A stretch of 64,000 nt of DNA from an uncultured Amylibacter sp. (GTDB lineage: Bacteria > Pseudomonadota > Alphaproteobacteria > Rhodobacterales > Rhodobacteraceae): assembly GCA_905182285.1 (NCBI GenBank), contig CAJJAY010000033.1, forward strand, positions 1-64,000, written 5' to 3'. Position numbers and translations under genes: made by a program. Under the pieces are notes generated by a model. The model saw only the letters and a list, made by a program, of their open reading frames with translations, searched no databases and was not told where the DNA came from. Below, piece after piece: positions 37,467 to 47,359 of the stretch. The first letter of the stretch is position 1; each line of letters opens with the position of its first letter.

Positions 37467-38161
37467 CTTTTATATCCAGGGAAGCTAGATTTATGATCAT
37501 TAGAAGGCTTTTTAATTAGATCAAAGAAATCAACCATACTTCGGCCTAATGGTGTATTTTTTATTTTTGCCTTAGTTTTCTCTATTGCCATTACATTTTG
37601 GATTCTTCTTTCCAAAAAATTCCAAGTATCAATAGCATCTTCACTTTCATCACCCAACCAAAACAAAACAGTTGAAGAATAAACCGCACTTAAAGTAGTT
37701 CGCTTTGTATACCAATTACTATCAGTAGATGTATCACCTAAAGTGTTCCAAATTGTGTCTGCAGTTTTCCATATTAATTGCCCACCTTCATTAATATTAG
37801 GAGGCAAAGCAAATAAAGACATGCTTTTACGAATAGCTTCTTTATGTATTTCAGTAGCTTTAATTCGAGATTTTATTAATTGGGTTACTTTCTCGGAGTA
37901 CTTTAGATTTGAAAAATCATATTTATTATAGCTAGCTATCATTAATTGATCCCCTTGTTGATGAAAGGCAACAGCTAAATCAATTGCACCTCTAGGAGCC
38001 ACTTGCTTTGCTAAACCTATATCTACACCTGCGTCTATTATTGCCTGATTAAAGGAAACAGAAGACCAGCCATCAAAATCAACATTAGGTAGTATAGACG
38101 ATATTAGTAATTTTTTTGTGATTTCAATATGATCAGATTCATTTTTTTCACTTTTAACCAT
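37463..38161 (-). CDS. COQ9-family ubiquinone biosynthesis protein
   Basis: 232 residues. A TetR-like helical N-domain is followed by the COQ9 lipid-binding domain with WKTADTIWNTLGDTSTDSNWY and SSTVLFWLGDES. In eukaryotes COQ9 presents intermediates to COQ7; in bacteria the role is inferred. It is divergent from rpsU with 95 bp between, an arrangement characteristic of Rhodobacterales. It overlaps a small membrane-protein gene by four bases at its stop. Confidence 0.9.
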   Translation of the reverse strand: MVKSEKNESDHIEITKKLLISSILPNVDFDGWSSVSFNQAIIDAGVDIGLAKQVAPRGAIDLAVAFHQQGDQLMIASYNKYDFSNLKYSEKVTQLIKSRIKATEIHKEAIRKSMSLFALPPNINEGGQLIWKTADTIWNTLGDTSTDSNWYTKRTTLSAVYSSTVLFWLGDESEDAIDTWNFLERRIQNVMAIEKTKAKIKNTPLGRSMVDFFDLIKKPSNDHKSSFPGYKS

Positions 38162-38243
38162 GATCCACTCCTACACTAGACAAGTTATATTCACCCTGTT
38201 ATATGCCAATTTCCTGCAATTCTGCAACTCTAACTCTAGAAAG

Positions 38244-38256
38244 GTGGTGACACCAC
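38244..38256 (+). promoter_or_regulatory. Hairpin covering the rpsU ribosome binding site
   Basis: GTGGT (38244-38248) pairs perfectly with ACCAC (38252-38256) across GAC, directly before the rpsU ATG. The Shine-Dalgarno AAGGTGGTGA is inside the stem, so folding would hide it. This may tune S21 translation. Confidence 0.5.
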
Positions 38257-38463
38257 ATGCAGGTATCAGTTCGTGATAATAACGTAGATCAAGCGCTTCG
38301 CGCGCTCAAGAAAAAATTGCAACGCGAAGGCGTTTTTCGTGAAATGAAGCTAAAGCAACATTTTGAAAAACCTTCGATTCGCAAAGCCCGTGAAAAAACA
38401 GAATCTATTCGACGTGCACGCAAGCTAGCACGTAAGAAATTACAACGCGAAGGTATGTTATAA
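38257..38463 (+). CDS. rpsU: Ribosomal protein S21
   Basis: 68 residues starting [31 protein letters not shown], with a basic C-terminal tail ([17 protein letters not shown]). S21 lies near the 3' end of 16S rRNA and the anti-Shine-Dalgarno. It is monocistronic: a short divergent gap from COQ9 on one side and a strong terminator on the other. Confidence 0.96.
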   Translation: MQVSVRDNNVDQALRALKKKLQREGVFREMKLKQHFEKPSIRKAREKTESIRRARKLARKKLQREGML

Positions 38464-38497
38464 ACTGTTATAAGTTTAATACTTACCTAAAATAATT

Positions 38498-38526
38498 AAA
38501 AACCCCGGTATTAACCGGGGTTTTTT
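38498..38526 (+). terminator. Rho-independent terminator after rpsU
   Basis: A perfect 12-bp stem (38498-38509 with 38514-38525), G+C-rich at the loop end, with a 4-base loop and T-run, 34 bases after the rpsU stop. Confidence 0.92.
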
Positions 38527-38563
38527 ACATTATATCAGATTATAAATTAATAGTTTTTTGGGA

Positions 38564-38701
38564 TTAAGAGTTAAATATAGCCATAAATATAAGTACGCCT
38601 ATAGAAGCACAACAAATGCGAATCGACCAACGGATGAAGCCATCAAATGCATGCTCTTGAGCTGATACATCCATTTCGCCGTGTTTGTGTTTTTTTGCCA
38701 T
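38564..38701 (-). CDS. aa3-type cytochrome c oxidase subunit IV-like peptide
   Basis: 45 residues, too short for routine ORF cut-offs, translated by eye: MAKKHKHGEMDVSAQEHAF, then FIRWSIRICCASIGVLIFMAIFNS. The Lys/His-rich start, the MDVSAQEHAFDGFIRW core and one membrane helix match the small bacterial aa3 oxidase subunit IV found in Rhodobacter and Paracoccus. AAAGGG precedes the ATG. It lies downstream of the rpsU terminator on the opposite strand. Confidence 0.82.
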   Translation of the reverse strand: MAKKHKHGEMDVSAQEHAFDGFIRWSIRICCASIGVLIFMAIFNS

Positions 38702-38803
38702 TAGATAACCCTTTCTTTATTTTTTTTCCATATCTCACAAAATCATTCTTTTGCAAAGGGTGAAAATTCATATTCTAAACAATGTCATTTAAAAAAGTTT
38801 ACC

Positions 38804-39853
38804 CTAAACATACCAAATCCATTCATGTTTATCATTCATTTTACGTTGGATTTTGCCTGCAATTAGAAGATGGTTTAAATGTGCAACGGCTTCAACTAAA
38901 GCCAATCCATACTCGCCTTTACCAATTTTACGCTTATATAAAATCTCAAAACAACCAACTGCAGTTCTCGGTATTTTCAAATGGTCAAGCAATCTTGGTA
39001 ATGCGTTATTATGGTTATCAATTAATTGCTGTAGTCTTGTGGGTAAACCTACAAAAGGTAATTTATGTCCAGGAAGAACAAAATGCTCATTTGTTGCGAA
39101 TTTTTTTAATTTCTCACACGATGTAATCCAATCTTTGAGAGGGTCCGCCAATGGCTCAGTTGGATAAACCCCAATATTGGACGAAATACCTGGTAAAACC
39201 TGGTCTCCTACAATTACAATATTGTCATCAAGACTCCATAAAGTGACATGCTCTGGTGCATGGCCATCACCAGTAATTATATGCCATTTTCTGTTGCCTA
39301 TTTTTATATTCTGCCCATCTTTAATTCTAGTAAACCCAGAAGGCATTGGATAACAAACATCAGAAAAATTACGTGGCCCTCTATCCAGCCAATATGAAAA
39401 TATTTCTTCATCGATACCTGTACTTTTATAAAATGCTAAAACTTCTTCTGGCCATTCTTTTTGTGTATCTAATATCATCATTCGGCCATACATCCATGCA
39501 GTACGACTCGAAATTACTTCAGAGTTTAATTTACTTTGGAACCAGCCTGCCATTCCAATATGGTCTGGGTGGTGGTGTGTAATTAAAACACGTGTAATTG
39601 GATCGCCATTTAATGGGCCAGATAATAGTGTTTCCCATATGCTTTGAGTGCGTTTTGAAAAGAACCCTGTATCAACTATGCACCATCCATCTCCATCTCG
39701 AATAGCGTAAACATTTACATGATCTAAAGCCATTGGAAGAGGTAAACGCATCCAAAGTATGCCATCAGCAATTTCAATTGCTTTACCTTCAGATGGAGGT
39801 TGTTCAAAAGGGAAACTGATTGGCAACATTTTTAACTCACATTCTTTTTGCAT
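38804..39853 (-). CDS. Metallo-beta-lactamase-fold hydrolase
   Basis: 349 residues. The metal motif ITHHHPDHIGMAGW (near residue 91-104), a later H in DGHAPEHV and the D of GDQVLPG give a complete dinuclear site. A C-terminal winged-helix-like domain (EAVAHLNHLLIAGKIQRK) is typical of the LACTB2/glyoxalase-II-like branch. Substrate unknown: a thioester, or an RNA end as in LACTB2. ATG at 39829 is an alternative start. It diverges from the Sua5 gene 77 bp away. Confidence 0.86.
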   Translation of the reverse strand: MQKECELKMLPISFPFEQPPSEGKAIEIADGILWMRLPLPMALDHVNVYAIRDGDGWCIVDTGFFSKRTQSIWETLLSGPLNGDPITRVLITHHHPDHIGMAGWFQSKLNSEVISSRTAWMYGRMMILDTQKEWPEEVLAFYKSTGIDEEIFSYWLDRGPRNFSDVCYPMPSGFTRIKDGQNIKIGNRKWHIITGDGHAPEHVTLWSLDDNIVIVGDQVLPGISSNIGVYPTEPLADPLKDWITSCEKLKKFATNEHFVLPGHKLPFVGLPTRLQQLIDNHNNALPRLLDHLKIPRTAVGCFEILYKRKIGKGEYGLALVEAVAHLNHLLIAGKIQRKMNDKHEWIWYV

Positions 39854-39930
39854 CTATCCAGATAACACTGTAACTAGACTGGCTAACAGAGCATAAAAAA
39901 AATGCAAGGTTAACTGGGTGGAAGATAACA

Positions 39931-40887
39931 ATGGACACTAAAATATTAAAAGCTAACCCAGATGGATTTGCAATTGCTTCTGAAATTTTAAAAAGTGGTG
40001 GCCTTGTAGCTTTCCCAACAGAAACAGTCTACGGCCTCGGAGCGGATGCGTTTAACACAAAAGCAGTAGCTAAAATATATTCAGCTAAAAAACGTCCCAA
40101 TTTTAATCCACTTATCGTTCATGTTATAGATTTAGAAACAGCACAGAAATTTGTATATCTTGATGCCGATGCTTTATTGCTCGCAAATAATTTTTGGCCA
40201 GGCCCGCTAACAATAGTTGCACCAATAAGAGCTGGGTCAAACTTATCTGAACTTATAACTGCTGGATTAGATACAATTGCTATTCGAGTTCCAGCACATC
40301 CAGTTGCTCGTAAACTTCTTGAAATATTCAATGGCCCAGTTGCAGCTCCATCTGCAAACCCCTCAGGTTCAATTAGCCCCACAAATGCTAGCCATGTAAA
40401 AAACGGCTTAAATGGACGGATCCATGCGATCTTAAATGGTGGAAAATGTAATGTTGGCTTAGAATCAACAATAATCTTATCACAAAACGAAGAATGTCAC
40501 TTATTACGCTCAGGCGGTATCCCTGAAAAGAATATTGAGGAAATACTTGGCTATAAACTCTTATCTAACAAACACCCGATATCACCAATTTCTCCTGGTC
40601 AATTATCTTCTCATTATGCTCCTAACGCAAAATTAAGAATGAACGCTCAAAGCGCTTCAGAAGATGAGTACATGATAGGATTTGGGCATATAATTGGGCA
40701 ATTAAATCTATCTTCAAAAGGAGATCTTACTGAGGCTGCCTCTAATCTTTTTTCGTACCTTCATATGGCAGATGAAGATACATTAACACTTGGAAAAACA
40801 AAAATTGCCATTGCACCAATACCAATGAACGGGCTTGGCATTGCAATTAACGATCGATTAAAGAGAGCAAGTTCACCGCGGGACTAA
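39931..40887 (+). CDS. Threonylcarbamoyl-AMP synthase (Sua5/YwlC type)
   Basis: 318 residues. The YrdC domain (about 10-200, with LVAFPTETVYGLGADA and FWPGPLTIV) makes threonylcarbamoyl-AMP from Thr, bicarbonate and ATP for the t6A37 tRNA modification. A C-terminal Sua5 domain (about 210-318, preceded by SPGQLSSHYAP) distinguishes it from the short TsaC. The stop shares four bases (CTAA) with the convergent YqgE gene. Confidence 0.94.
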   Translation: MDTKILKANPDGFAIASEILKSGGLVAFPTETVYGLGADAFNTKAVAKIYSAKKRPNFNPLIVHVIDLETAQKFVYLDADALLLANNFWPGPLTIVAPIRAGSNLSELITAGLDTIAIRVPAHPVARKLLEIFNGPVAAPSANPSGSISPTNASHVKNGLNGRIHAILNGGKCNVGLESTIILSQNEECHLLRSGGIPEKNIEEILGYKLLSNKHPISPISPGQLSSHYAPNAKLRMNAQSASEDEYMIGFGHIIGQLNLSSKGDLTEAASNLFSYLHMADEDTLTLGKTKIAIAPIPMNGLGIAINDRLKRASSPRD

Positions 40888-41450
40888 GCAGACCCACCTA
40901 CTGTAGATAACATTCCAGAATCTATACCAATTACTTTTAACGCAATATCCCATTTTTCATCATCTTTTGTTGTAAACAAATATTCCTCTGGTGTATCACA
41001 AATTAACCAGCCATTTGCTTGTATTTCTGTTTCTAATTGACCAGGTCCCCAACCAGAGTAACCCAAAGATAAGAGGTATTTATTCGGACCTTTACCTTTT
41101 GATATATCTTCTAATATTTCTAATGATGCTGTCATGTTAATTGTATCAGATACATTTAAACTAGAATCTTTTGCTAAATAGTCACAACTATGCAAAATGA
41201 AACCCCTCCCATGCTCCACTGGACCACCTATATAAATAGTTTCTGATGGTACTGATCTATTAGGTATAATTGATAATTGCTCAAATAGATCACTTAATTT
41301 TAAATCAGCAGATGGTTTGTTTACTATTAATCCCATTGTTCCACCTTCAGAGTGTGAGCATATATAAATAACTGATTTGTCAAAATTCCTATCACCTATC
41401 CCAGGCATAGCTATTAGTAATTTTCCATTAAGATTTATATTTTCATTCAT
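40884..41450 (-). CDS. YqgE/AlgH-family protein
   Basis: 188 residues. The DUF179 pattern is clear: GKLLIAMPGIGDRNFDKSV, then EGGTMGLIVNKP, IYIGGPVEHGRGFILHS and LGYSGWGPGQLETEI. It is a broadly conserved cytosolic protein of unclear function, linked to alginate regulation only in Pseudomonas. It diverges from the DsbD-N-like gene by 111 bp and converges on Sua5. Confidence 0.92.
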   Translation of the reverse strand: MNENINLNGKLLIAMPGIGDRNFDKSVIYICSHSEGGTMGLIVNKPSADLKLSDLFEQLSIIPNRSVPSETIYIGGPVEHGRGFILHSCDYLAKDSSLNVSDTINMTASLEILEDISKGKGPNKYLLSLGYSGWGPGQLETEIQANGWLICDTPEEYLFTTKDDEKWDIALKVIGIDSGMLSTVGGSA

Positions 41451-41561
41451 TTAATAAATTTGTCTTTATGTGGCAGAAAAGACAATAGCACTTATGCAAA
41501 TAATATTATTCTTAACCAATTGATACTTTCAATTGCTTCATTAATGTTTAGTTTTATTAAA

Positions 41562-42368
41562 ATGAAAAAAATATTGATTCTTTTAACATTAGTATTCAAC
41601 ACAACCGCAAATGTTGCATTTTCTGAGTCTCCTATTATTGGATTAAAATCAATAGATATAATCCGCGGTTGGCGTGAAAACGATAAATCACACATGGCAG
41701 CTATTCGAATTGAAATGGAAGAAGGTTGGAAAACATATTGGCGTGTTCCAGGCTTAGGTGGGATACCGCCATTAATTAACTGGAATGAATCCAAAAATAT
41801 AAAAAAATTTACTCCAATATGGCCTGCTCCATATATTTATAAAGAGTATGGATTACGGACTATTGGATACAAAAACGTACTTATTCTTCCTCTCAGAATT
41901 CAACCAATAGACACAAACAAACCAATTTATTTTTCCGCAACTATAGATTTTGGAATTTGTGACGATGTATGTGTTCCTATTCAATCCACCATTAAAGCAG
42001 AGCTACCAAAACGAACCTCCATTGGTAAAAATATAATTGAAAAGGCTTTAACTCGTAAAATTATATCTGGAATAGACAATCCAATAAAATTTATTAGCTG
42101 CGATTTTATTCCTGTAGAAAATGGTTTTGAAATTATAGCAATATTAAAGAATTCTAACAATTTTGATGAGGATTCTTTTGGAGTTATTGAGTACCCAATG
42201 GATCAAAACAGTTGGGTTAGTCAGAAAACTAGTTCTGTATCAAACAAAAATTTAAAGGTTATTGCTTCATTACATACAAAAGGAATTAATTTCATTGATC
42301 GTAGTAATTTGAATTTAACTATTTTCTCAAAAAATGAAGTAATAGAATTTAATGGATGCAGTAATTAA
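41562..42368 (+). CDS. Exported protein resembling the DsbD N-terminal domain
   Basis: 268 residues from the ATG at 41562, which gives a proper signal peptide (MKKILILLTLVFNTTANVAFS); the 34 codons above are rejected. The segments GWKTYWRVPGLGGIPP and FGICDDVCVPIQ match the periplasmic alpha domain of DsbD, including its redox-type cysteine pair (CDDVC). It is a stand-alone domain without the membrane or thioredoxin parts, so it may relay electrons to periplasmic thiols or act with a CcdA-like protein elsewhere. The stop overlaps the RND gene by four bases. Confidence 0.82.
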   Translation: MKKILILLTLVFNTTANVAFSESPIIGLKSIDIIRGWRENDKSHMAAIRIEMEEGWKTYWRVPGLGGIPPLINWNESKNIKKFTPIWPAPYIYKEYGLRTIGYKNVLILPLRIQPIDTNKPIYFSATIDFGICDDVCVPIQSTIKAELPKRTSIGKNIIEKALTRKIISGIDNPIKFISCDFIPVENGFEIIAILKNSNNFDEDSFGVIEYPMDQNSWVSQKTSSVSNKNLKVIASLHTKGINFIDRSNLNLTIFSKNEVIEFNGCSN

Positions 42369-45300
42369 AATTGTTTATTTCGCATTAAATAAGAAGATAA
42401 ATATGTGAATACTATTACAAGAAAGAGTCCAATTATAAATATAATTGATGAGCCTAATAATGCGTTAATATTGTTTCCTATAACAAATGAAACTAACGGT
42501 GAAATCTTTTGGGTTAATGCAAGTGGAAGAAGTGTTAATCCAAGAACAACAAAAGATCCAACTACAGATGATCCAAGTAATATTTTTGATTTTTTAGGTA
42601 CATTTCCACCTAAGATTCCTCGTCTTAATGAAGTAAACAATCGGCCAAAATCCTTTTGCATTATTACTAATGATGGAACAATTAAAAGAACCAAAAACAT
42701 ACCAAAGCCTAAACCAAATGATAAAGTTATAATAGTTGGCTTTAAAAATTGCGCAGCGGCTGACTTTTCAAACAATAATGGTGCTAATCCCAGAACAGTA
42801 GTTAAAGTGGTTAATAAAACAGGTCTAAATCGATCACAACAAGCATCAATTATCGCAGGAACTAAGCCCCGCTTTTCTGAATACTCATCAATTGTTGTCA
42901 CTAAAACAATTGAGTCATTAATTATAATTCCGCTCATTCCAATCATTCCAACTATACTAAACATAGACAACGGAACCTCCATTACCCAGTGACCAAATAT
43001 CATTCCGATTGCTCCAAATGGGATAACAGACATAACTATTATTGGACGCATCCAACTTGAAAAAATCCAAGTTAACGCAAGATATATGCCTAATAAGCAA
43101 AGCATATAACCAACTATTGCATCAGAGAAAAATTCTTTTTCTTGTTCAGCAAGTCCTGACAATCTAAATTCTATGCCAAAATCTTTTGCTAAATTTGGGA
43201 GCACATCACCCTCCAAAAGATTAACAATCTCTTGTGCTCGCTTTGGATCATCTTCAGGAATATTACCGGTTACAGAAGTAAGTCTTAATCCGTTTTCACG
43301 CAATATTTCTGAGAACCCCATGGTTCTATCAACCGTTACAATATCTGCTAAAGGTACAAAACTACCTGTTTTAGATAATAATCTAGTACGATCTAAAAAA
43401 TCAGCTGAAATTTCTTCTTCTGGAAATCCGACAATTACTTTAGATGTTCGCGTCCCGATTGGAAAACTTGCTGCTTCAATGCCATTTAATCTATTGCGCA
43501 ACTCACGGCCGATGTCATCAATTGTAAATCCAAGTGCATGACCTTGTGGCGTCAGCTCTAAAATTAATTCTTCTTTTCCATATGGCAAATCATCTTCGAC
43601 AGATGATACTTCTGGAAATCTTTGAGAAATATCTATTTTTAATTTTTCAGCTGCTGCTTTTAGAATGTAACTATCTGTACCAATCAGTTGTACATCAAGA
43701 CTATCTCCCCCCGGTCCAAAACCCCACCCACGAAAACTAATCGTTTCTAATAATGGATGTTTTTGTATCGCATCTTGCAACTCACCTATAAAAGCAAAAT
43801 ATGAATACGGCCGAGCATCTGCATCTATCAACTCAATAGCAACTGACCCTTTAAGATCATTATCTTTATTTGCAATTCCTGATATTCCACGACCAGTATT
43901 TCCACCAACCTCAGTCATAGAAAAAGTAACAGGACTAGTTCCATATTTTTCTTCGAATATTTTTGCAGTATCATCTACAGCTCGCTGTAATTCTTCAACC
44001 ATAGCCTTGGTATCAGCTCTAGTTGCACCATCTAGCATTGCAATATTGCCTGACAGTGATCCACGTTCTGGTGCATTAAAAAATCGAAAATTCACCTGCC
44101 CAGAGGTAAACAATGCAACATTCAGCATTAAAAGCAGAACTGCACAAGCAAATACAGGGTATCTAAAAATTAATACAAATTTAATTATTTTGCGAAAAAC
44201 ATTTTGTTTAAACCAGTTAAACCCACGATTAAAATGATAGCTTGGTATGTCGTACCACTTGACAGTTCCGTTTACTGATAATGAGTGGCTCATGTGATTT
44301 GGTAAAATAAGAAAACACTCAATTAAAGATGCTGCTAATACTGCTATAACAGTGAAGGGAATATCAGATAATAAACTTCCAAATCGACCTCCTATTAGAG
44401 TTAAACCCCAAAAGGCTAAAATTGTTGTAATTGTAGCTGAAAATACAGGGGGTGCCATTCTAGATGCTGCATTTTCTGCAGCTACGACTGGACTTTCGCC
44501 CATTGTCCTTGCACGAAAATCTGCATGTTCACCCACGACAATTGCGTCATCTACAACAATACCTAATGTTATTATTAGGCCAAAAAGTGATATCAAATTT
44601 AACGTTAAGCCCGCTGCATACATTATTGCAACCGCAGCAAACATCGCTGCAGGAATGCCTGCAGCAACCCAAAAAGCAGTTCGTGCAGATAAAAACAAAA
44701 ATAACAACCCAACAACCAATCCTAAACCCATTAATCCATTCTGAATCAATATACTTAATCGATCTTGAATTGCTTGTGCTCGGGTTCGAATTAAATCAAT
44801 TTTTACGTCTTTTGGTAGTGATAGCTCCATTTCATCTGCAACATTTTGAACAATAGCCTGAATACCAATTGCATCACCTTGATCTGAACGGTCAACTCGA
44901 ACTGATACTGCTGGATTATCGGCAACATAATATGAACGCTTTGCATCTGTGCCAGAAACTAAAATATTAGCAACATCACCAACTAGTAATTTTGATCCGT
45001 CTGCTTTTGATCTAATGATGATATTTTCAATTTCATCAGCACTTCTTTTTGCTATACCTGTTCGTACTCGCGCGGTTCCCCCTGCTACGTTACCCGCTGG
45101 GTCGGCTTCTGACTCCTGGTTTATAGCATTAGCGATATCCGATAAAGACACCTTATTTTGAATAAGACTAGCTTCACTTACATCAACTGAAATCTCTGGT
45201 GCTGATACCCCCCGAATAGTTACACGCGTTACTCCTTTTGCAAATAATCGTGCAGTTAACTCATCAGCAAAGCGTGATAGTTGATCAGCAGAAACTGGCC

Positions 45301-45757
45301 CAGATATAATTACATCAGTAACACGATCACGCCAGGTACCTCTTCTCACACTAGGCGCATCTGCACCTGAAGGCAGTCCAATTACTGCATCCACTGCAAC
45401 CTTAACATCATCAGCAGCTCGTGCCATATCCCATTCAGGTTGAAAGTTTAAGCGTATTACAGCACGTCCCTCACTTGCTGTAGAGGCAGTACTCTCAATA
45501 CCTTCGACAGATAATAATGCTGGTTCAAGAAGCGCTACAATTCCATCATCTACATCTTCAGGACCAGCACCATCCCAGCGCATTGATACAGTTACATTAT
45601 CAATAACTACATCTGGAAAAAATTGTGATCTTATCTGCGTAGATGCTGCTACGCCTAATACCAACATTACTATTAGGATGAGATTAGCAGCCGTTCCATG
45701 CCTAGTAAAATAACTAAGTATTCCATTTGCAGATGAAGGTAGTAAGCGCATATTCAT
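42365..45757 (-). CDS. RND-family efflux transporter, inner-membrane pump
   Basis: 1130 residues, somewhat long for the family. The AcrB-like layout is present: TM1 at about 23-42, a large periplasmic loop, and a TM2-6 block with the proton-relay GIVVDDAIVVGEHAD. A second loop follows, then the mirror block with MSGIIINDSIVLVTTIDEY. After TM12 there is an unusual extra stretch with about two further hydrophobic helices ending YLMRNKQF. It exports small molecules using the proton gradient. It lies 3 bp downstream of its membrane-fusion partner. Substrate unknown; no outer-membrane TolC is adjacent. Confidence 0.92.
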   Translation of the reverse strand: MNMRLLPSSANGILSYFTRHGTAANLILIVMLVLGVAASTQIRSQFFPDVVIDNVTVSMRWDGAGPEDVDDGIVALLEPALLSVEGIESTASTASEGRAVIRLNFQPEWDMARAADDVKVAVDAVIGLPSGADAPSVRRGTWRDRVTDVIISGPVSADQLSRFADELTARLFAKGVTRVTIRGVSAPEISVDVSEASLIQNKVSLSDIANAINQESEADPAGNVAGGTARVRTGIAKRSADEIENIIIRSKADGSKLLVGDVANILVSGTDAKRSYYVADNPAVSVRVDRSDQGDAIGIQAIVQNVADEMELSLPKDVKIDLIRTRAQAIQDRLSILIQNGLMGLGLVVGLLFLFLSARTAFWVAAGIPAAMFAAVAIMYAAGLTLNLISLFGLIITLGIVVDDAIVVGEHADFRARTMGESPVVAAENAASRMAPPVFSATITTILAFWGLTLIGGRFGSLLSDIPFTVIAVLAASLIECFLILPNHMSHSLSVNGTVKWYDIPSYHFNRGFNWFKQNVFRKIIKFVLIFRYPVFACAVLLLMLNVALFTSGQVNFRFFNAPERGSLSGNIAMLDGATRADTKAMVEELQRAVDDTAKIFEEKYGTSPVTFSMTEVGGNTGRGISGIANKDNDLKGSVAIELIDADARPYSYFAFIGELQDAIQKHPLLETISFRGWGFGPGGDSLDVQLIGTDSYILKAAAEKLKIDISQRFPEVSSVEDDLPYGKEELILELTPQGHALGFTIDDIGRELRNRLNGIEAASFPIGTRTSKVIVGFPEEEISADFLDRTRLLSKTGSFVPLADIVTVDRTMGFSEILRENGLRLTSVTGNIPEDDPKRAQEIVNLLEGDVLPNLAKDFGIEFRLSGLAEQEKEFFSDAIVGYMLCLLGIYLALTWIFSSWMRPIIVMSVIPFGAIGMIFGHWVMEVPLSMFSIVGMIGMSGIIINDSIVLVTTIDEYSEKRGLVPAIIDACCDRFRPVLLTTLTTVLGLAPLLFEKSAAAQFLKPTIITLSFGLGFGMFLVLLIVPSLVIMQKDFGRLFTSLRRGILGGNVPKKSKILLGSSVVGSFVVLGLTLLPLALTQKISPLVSFVIGNNINALLGSSIIFIIGLFLVIVFTYLSSYLMRNKQF

Positions 45758-45760
45758 AAC

Positions 45761-47215
45761 TTATGACCCCATACCATCAGTGATACGATCATACATACTT
45801 TTTGGAATAGCTCCTGAAGTGATTTTATTTATTATGCGTTTTTTTACACCATCAGGCATTCTTCCTTTCTTTATATAATCAAGCATCTTTTCTTGCTGAT
45901 CAGCAGTAAGTACAATGTCTTTAGGAGCGACTGGTATTTCTACTACACCTTCAAATTTTGGTTCAATAAGTATACCTTCACCAAGCTGAGGAGTGCGTTG
46001 TTTTACAATAGTTAATCCAGTTAATTTATCAGACTGAATAATAATATTATTACCTTGTTTTCGTAATATTTTAACATTAACAGCACGTAATCTATTCTCA
46101 TCTCCAACAACCAAAACTTCACCTTTTGAGGTAGCCGCTGTTGAAGGAATTAAACTCACGTTTTGCAATTCTGGTTCTTGTAATTTTACTGTCACAAAAT
46201 CACCAACTCTTACAGCAGCTGCATTTTTACCCACAAGCCGAGCAAAAATCTCGCGTCCAGTCATGCCCTCACCAACTGCTGCACTTGATCGTTCAATTAC
46301 AGCAGGAATTACAGTATCAAGTCCTGTAAAATAAATACTCACTGATGCCGCTTTAATTCCACCCAATGTACTTTCTAAATTTACAAATTGCTCTGACGAA
46401 ATCCTAAAAGAAACTTCAAGTGCATTAGGATCGATTAATTCACCTAAACGCTCGTTCGGATTTACCAGTCCTCCCAAAACACCTGCCACATTTGCAAGAA
46501 CTCCATCAAATCCAGCCTTTACAGCTAAGTCTTTTAACTTTCTTTCTGATTCATTTAAATTAATTATACTTCGCTTTAGGGAAGTTTTTGCTCTATTTAT
46601 TCTAGCTTTTGAATTAGCTACAGATTGCCTCTTGCTTAAAGATTGTGTTTCTGCACTTGAAGCCGAAAGCTCTGCAGTTTCAACAGCGGCCTCAGTACCA
46701 ACTCCTCGCTTTAATAAAGATTTTTGGCGCTTTGCTGCTTGAATTCGTAATTCATACTGATGTTTAGCAGCTCGTAATTCGTCATTAGATAAAATTAAGG
46801 CATCTTGTGCTTCAGTAAGTTCAGCCTTAGCTTCCATAACACTAGTTTCTGCTAACTGGACATCTGCACTTGCACTAGATGGATCTGTAGCAAATAATAA
46901 TTCACCTTTTGAAACAGCGCCACCTTTTCTAAAGTTTTTAGACATTTGAACAAGTTTACCACCAGCAGATGTTCTCAATTCTAATGTTCTACCTGAAATA
47001 ACCTCTCCAAATACGGTAAGTTCAGGCTTAATTGCATCTGCGTTAATTGGCAAAACATAAACTGCAAAACTTCTTTCTCTGTCACCACGCGGCCTTTTAT
47101 CTCGCGATTCACGGTCATCTTGAGCATTTTTAAAAACATAAACTGCAGCCATTAATACACCCACAGTTAATACAGTTAAAACTAGCCCAAATATCCCACG
47201 ATTAAAAAAGCGCAT
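45761..47215 (-). CDS. RND efflux membrane-fusion (periplasmic adaptor) protein
   Basis: 484 residues. One N-terminal membrane anchor (about 9-28) is followed by a first lipoyl half-motif, a long coiled coil (about 115-240, ELTEAQDALILSNDELRAA) and the second lipoyl half (VKAGFDGVLANVAGVLGGLV). Then come the beta-barrel and membrane-proximal domains. A C-terminal extension (TADQQEKMLDYIKKGRMPDG) is longer than usual. It bridges the pump to an outer-membrane channel and is first in a two-gene operon with it. Confidence 0.9.
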   Translation of the reverse strand: MRFFNRGIFGLVLTVLTVGVLMAAVYVFKNAQDDRESRDKRPRGDRERSFAVYVLPINADAIKPELTVFGEVISGRTLELRTSAGGKLVQMSKNFRKGGAVSKGELLFATDPSSASADVQLAETSVMEAKAELTEAQDALILSNDELRAAKHQYELRIQAAKRQKSLLKRGVGTEAAVETAELSASSAETQSLSKRQSVANSKARINRAKTSLKRSIINLNESERKLKDLAVKAGFDGVLANVAGVLGGLVNPNERLGELIDPNALEVSFRISSEQFVNLESTLGGIKAASVSIYFTGLDTVIPAVIERSSAAVGEGMTGREIFARLVGKNAAAVRVGDFVTVKLQEPELQNVSLIPSTAATSKGEVLVVGDENRLRAVNVKILRKQGNNIIIQSDKLTGLTIVKQRTPQLGEGILIEPKFEGVVEIPVAPKDIVLTADQQEKMLDYIKKGRMPDGVKKRIINKITSGAIPKSMYDRITDGMGS

Positions 47216-47359
47216 TATATTTTTCCTTATTAGAAAATGAATTGATATTTACATAAGACTTAAACATAGTTTTTTATTAATAAATATCAAATTATGAAGA
47301 TATTCATAATAAAGCATCAATACCTTTTTAAAACGTTTAGATAAACAATAAATCAAAAA

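Noticed and set aside
42405-42992. 195-codon plus-strand ORF opposite the RND pump
   Set aside because: Composition is rich in Asn, Thr, Ile and Pro as expected for antisense of membrane helices; no start signal or domain.
44780-44802. GTTCGAATT resembling a tRNA T-loop
   Set aside because: It lies inside conserved RND coding sequence with no acceptor stem or anticodon arm around it.
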